Source: Pteria penguin (lineage: Eukaryota > Mollusca > Bivalvia > Pterioida > Pteriidae). From it: a stretch of DNA of 64,000 bases. Under the pieces are notes generated by a model. That model was not told the origin of the DNA and searched no databases. It saw only the letters and a program-made list of their open reading frames with translations. Numbering within the stretch: position 1 is the stretch's first letter; the number at the start of each line of letters is the position of its first letter. Where the stretch lies: positions 55,485,910 to 55,549,909 of the forward strand of contig CM068585.1 in NCBI GenBank assembly GCA_035048485.1, in the 5' to 3' direction. The translations under genes and the position numbers were made by a program. Below, piece by piece: positions 58,889 through 64,000 of the stretch.

Positions 58889-60248
58889 TATACCGTAACC
58901 CCGTAAGGGGTCACCGAAACCATTATTTCCCAAAATCAATCAATGACTTGGCTAGGCACGTGCAAATGACGCAATATGTCACAAACTCTGTTCAAAAACT
59001 ATCTTATAGGTCACGCTTACACTGAAGTGAAACATGCGAACGCTTGGGATGTTAGTTTCCTTTAAATTTCTACCCGATCCAGTGATTGGCTGAAAATCGG
59101 AGTCCACCAGAACATGACCTTTTACAGGGTTTTGCCAGATCTTTGTCCGTAATGGGAGAAATAGAGAAGCAGAATAATGACATGCGATAAATCAGATTGG
59201 GGGAAATATATTTGATAAAACTACGATAGCATACTAAACATGAAGGTACAAAGGATTAGTGTTTATCCTATCACCTGAATGCAAACTTGTCATTTGCTAT
59301 TTAACATACCTTAGAATAAATATAAAACATATATACCTTTTAATTTTGTGCACCATATGCGCATTTCGACAAAAAAAATCGGTTATCTTGGAGTAATGTG
59401 TTTTAAAACGCAATGCGATGCTTAAAACTCTTTCACAGTACAGGATTTCTAATATTTCTCTTTGTGTATAAGACTAAACATTTTAGGTTCCTAAACTCCA
59501 TTATGCAACTGACCAGGATTAATTACACTAAACGAATCTCCTTCCAAAGTCAAGGGGGGGCCAAGGTTAAACAAAAGCAAAAGCTGAAATCAATAGTATG
59601 GCACTTGAAGATAAGTGCGATTCTTTTAGACAAGAAAATATAAAAAAAAGTTGTAGGTATATATATATATCTTTGTCAGTATTTTGTCATCCTTTATGTT
59701 TACTTACCTTTAGCACGTTCGCTTTCCACCTTTGATGACGATATCTATTTGACCATTATCGAAAATAATCTACAAATAAATCACGGCCAATACATCAGAT
59801 AATTATTGGAAAAGTAAACAGAAATACGAAATAATACGAAATAATAAGTATAGAAAGTATAAAACTTTACCTGAATAACATATCATTCGTGTCTGTTTGC
59901 GCTAAAGGTACACAAAGAATCGTCAAGGATTACGTAAGAAGTGCGATATTTTTAGCATTCTGGTTAACCGATTTAAAGTTTGTGTAATTTATCAGGTATC
60001 AGGTCATTCAATACTTTAATTTCAAATGAATACGTTTAAATGCACATGATCTGTTATTTAATATTTTTCCAATACGGGGAGTGCATTTAAGGTAGTGCAT
60101 TTAACGCAAGTTCCTAGCAACATTGAAAAAATTATGAAATACACTGAACTAACTCTTCTGCCGACGTGAAATATAAAGGGGAAAATCTTATTTATTACGC
60201 CATTTGTCCAATTTGCGATGAAACTATGTCGGTGAAACCGGTACTTAG
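58889..60248. other. No gene seen
   Basis: AT-rich spacer before the palindrome; small ORF at 59413-59643 unrecognised. Confidence 0.45.
59330..59390 (-). mobile_element. PLE-type terminal motif
   Basis: Minus-strand GTCGAAATGCGCATATGGTG: third copy of the motif at 32.1 kb. Confidence 0.35.
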
Positions 60249-60957
60249 AGATTCTCTGCCCTTCTCCCACTTTTGATATCGATGGTTTTTGGGAGAGGGT
60301 CAGAGAAACTTTGTTCATCAAAACTTGGACTTTTAGCGATACCATCCGGTATTGGAACGTACTAGCGTCTGGCGACAAAAAAAGCTTTCCCAGCGATCAT
60401 GCAGCTTATAATCTAATAAATGAAAATTTAACTTACTCGATCACAGCAATATCTTATCCAATTAATATCTTTAACATCTGCTCGCTGCAGTTTTATCTGC
60501 AAACACGACAAGATTCTCCATTTCGTCATTTGTGTATAGAGTATGACGTCAGATCTCGCCGAACGCGACTTTGCTCAATCGTGACGAGATTGCATCCTGT
60601 TTTTTCTTTACAAAAATGTGTCAGCTGCTGAACTGTCAAGAATGCAAAGTCGCATTCTGTGAGATCTCACATCATACTCTATACTGAAATGGCGAAGTGA
60701 GAATATTGTCGTGTTTGCAGATAAAACCACAGCTAGCAGAGGTTAAAGATATTGCTATTAACGAGTAAATTAGATGTTCATTTATTGGATTATATGTTGC
60801 ACGTTCTCTGTGCAAACGTTTATTAGTCAGATTTGTATATCCCGATACCAGCTGGTATCGCTAAAACTCCAACTTTTGATGACCAAAGTCTCCCTGACCC
60901 TCTGCCACAGACCGCCGATATCAAAAGTGGGAGAAAGACAGAGAATCTCGCACTAAC
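60249..60957. repeat. Foldback palindrome, arms of about 330 bp
   Basis: GAGATTCTCTGCCCTTCTCC at the left pairs with CTCCCACTTTTGATATCGGC-type sequence reversed at the right end (...AGAGAATCTC, 60957). The match continues inward (GAGGGTCAGAGAAACTTTG, TTTTAGCGATACCA, AGCAATATCTT, TTTATCTGCAAACACGACA, AGAGTATGA) to a centre near 60600. Arms are diverged by substitutions and small indels. No clear target-site duplication. Confidence 0.75.
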
Positions 60958-61084
60958 AAACCAGAAGACCAATATCACGCGTAAGTTATCATGAGCAACA
61001 CATATGGAACCACGCCACATGTTATACAACTTGCAGTGAACAATTGGCAACATTCGGGAGGGAAAATGTTAAGATATTTCTCTT

Positions 61085-61396
<312 letters not shown>

Positions 61397-61630
61397 GAGC
61401 AAAAATAAAATGTATTCACTTTTCAATGTTGAATAAATCGAATATATGATAACGAAGATTTACACCGTTATGCAAGAGCAAAAGTGACTTATAACTGTTT
61501 ACGAGACAAGGCCACCCTCCCATGTGCAGTCAACAATAACTGGATAGTTAAGCAGTTTGTTGTCTATACATCTGACTCGCACAGATGCGCCACGTGTGAA
61601 ATTGCTAAGGCCTCGCAGTGAAACTCAATT

Positions 61631-61660
61631 TCTGACAGGGTACTCGCCGATACCCTGTCA
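61631..61660. other. Perfect hairpin (11-bp stem, 8-nt loop)
   Basis: CTGACAGGGTA, loop CTCGCCGA, TACCCTGTCAG, followed by TTTTTG. Role unknown. Confidence 0.8.
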
Positions 61661-62987
<1,327 letters not shown>

Positions 62988-63456
62988 ATGAATATTACGG
63001 ACCTCCCATTGGTAGCAATTTTGAAACATCTGGGTCTAAGTGATCCACTACGAAGGGTGAATATGTAAGCGACTTTATCATATTATTGACAAAAACTCAA
63101 TTCTGTGGATATTCTTTGAATTTCAAACAAACATTCTTATCGGGACAAGTGACCTTAAACGAACTCTCCATCACTCCTCCTCCTTTAGACGATTCTTACT
63201 TCCATATTCTACAGGGAGTTGTGATGCTCCACTTCTAGATTTCATGTTTCTAACCGCATTTGTGAAATCAAGACATCTCTACTGGCTTGATCTATCGGAA
63301 AGCCCGATTTCTACATTGTGTTTTCTACGATGCACCATTGGTTTGACTGTTCTAAACGTTTCTGGATGCAAAAACCTTACTGACTGTGACTTCAATGCAA
63401 TTAGCAACTGCAAAGAATTGGAACACCTTTACCTTTCTTTTACGAATATAACATAA
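62988..63456 (+). pseudogene. F-box/leucine-rich-repeat gene, probably broken
   Basis: ATG at 62988 opens ITDLPLVAILKHLGLSDPLRR, a recognisable F-box start, ending at a consensus donor AT|GTAAGC (63065). A second block at about 63205-63456 encodes RHLYWLDLSES, LTVLNVSGCKNLTDCDF and LEHLYLSFTNIT, three leucine-rich repeats of the cysteine-containing FBXL type. FBXL proteins are substrate adaptors of SCF ubiquitin ligases. Problems: no clear acceptor between the blocks, two overlapping open frames at about 63120-63240 that suggest a frameshift near 63200, and an in-frame TAA at 63454-63456 after which LRR-like sequence continues (KFVEIASKLDLISLDACRIN). Most likely a decayed copy; an unrecognised multi-exon structure is the alternative. 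Confidence 0.5.
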
Positions 63457-63807
63457 AGAAAATTTGTCGAAATTGCTTCCAAACTTGATCTTATTTCGCT
63501 TGACGCTTGTAGAATCAATTGTCTATTCATCAGTGTATTAAAATTTTACAAGGGGACTGTAGACACTTGGACTACTTCCACCTATCTCTTAGTGCAGAAA
63601 GTAATTAAGGTGTGTTCTTCAGTGATTGTAACTTCAATATCTATTTACGATGAGTGAACGAATGAATGTCGAGGAGCTTTGCGTTTACTCGATCGACTTT
63701 GTGAAGATGAATCAATAGGGAACACCACTCAAGAGACAAAAGATCAGGGGAATGTAAGAGATCATGGGGGAAATGAATGATATAGCAGGAGTAGGAAACG
63801 CAAATGA

Positions 63808-64000
63808 AATGAAAGTGATAGGAAGAAAACCGTACGGAAACGCAAGAGACAATCTTGTCTAGAGTACCAGGATACTTATGAACGAAAACAACGTAATATG
63901 GAATTAAAAGCAAAGAAAGAACGTCACGGTAAATGCAAATTTCATTGCTCTACAAACATAACTTCCGATGAGAGACAGGCACTATTCACAGAGTTTTGGA
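63808..64000 (+). CDS. Partial Lys/Cys-rich ORF running off the window
   Basis: Open from just after a TGA (63805-63807) to the end. Encodes a very basic stretch (KKTVRKRKRQSC), then ERKQRNMELKAKKERHGKCK, then CSTNITSDERQALFTEFW. The C..C spacing followed by an E..R..LF..FW helix resembles the region before the catalytic part of transposase-like proteins seen in invertebrate genomes; this is a weak recollection. No start codon or splice site was fixed. Confidence 0.3.

Overview
The window is eukaryotic nuclear DNA, AT-rich and full of introns, microsatellites and retroelement debris, with no operons or prokaryotic signals. The Penelope-like element (PLE) subfamilies, the tRNA-headed SINE, the (TA)n/(CA)n repeats, and a Cys-rich ectodomain and MIEAP-type exons of a kind common in bivalve genomes all point to a marine or freshwater bivalve mollusc. 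This is inference from family resemblance; the species cannot be read from the sequence.

Two host genes could be assembled exon by exon on the minus strand, in tandem. Gene 1 (about 52768 down to 30890, 13 exons, modelled length 509 aa) encodes a signal peptide, a Cys-rich ectodomain, one transmembrane helix, a cytosolic coiled coil and a C-terminal domain that matches the C-terminal domain of mitochondria-eating protein (MIEAP/SPATA18). Gene 2 (28049 down to 17761, 5 exons, 235 aa) lies immediately downstream. It has the same kind of ectodomain and one transmembrane helix, but its short acidic tail carries a hemITAM/SH2-type tyrosine motif (DDDVYDEI). In both models the reading frame is continuous through every proposed splice junction and the total length is a multiple of three. 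The pair looks like two receptors with related ectodomains wired to different cytosolic outputs, one of them a MIEAP module. This is the most interesting content of the window.

The introns and flanks are heavily invaded. At least 15 PLE pieces are visible, of several subfamilies: copy A at 1.7-4.1 kb (+), copy B at 37.7-41.4 kb (-), copy C at 33.9-35.8 kb (-), a GIY-YIG-bearing element at 24.5-26.4 kb (-) with a decayed hammerhead-ribozyme-like motif, a copy at 15-17 kb whose 5' part is inverted, others at 19-21 kb and 53.6-54.6 kb, and many 3' tails. Three TIR elements with TA target-site duplications are present. One (38223-39283) sits inside PLE copy B, and PLE copy A preserves the empty site. 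The two TIR families share their ends but have different iterated palindromic words inside. tRNA-derived SINEs lie at 22.56 and 44.59 kb, with fragments elsewhere, and a LINE endonuclease relic lies at 28.9-29.57 kb.

Layout. 1-17.7 kb: repeat-rich flank with PLE copies and unclassified mollusc repeats. 17.76-28.05 kb: gene 2. 28.05-30.89 kb: short intergenic gap with the LINE relic. 30.89-52.77 kb: gene 1, with PLEs and TIR elements in its introns. 52.8-62.9 kb: repeats, including a foldback palindrome of about 710 bp. 62.99-64 kb: a broken F-box/leucine-rich-repeat gene on the plus strand and the start of an unidentified Cys/Lys-rich ORF that runs off the end.
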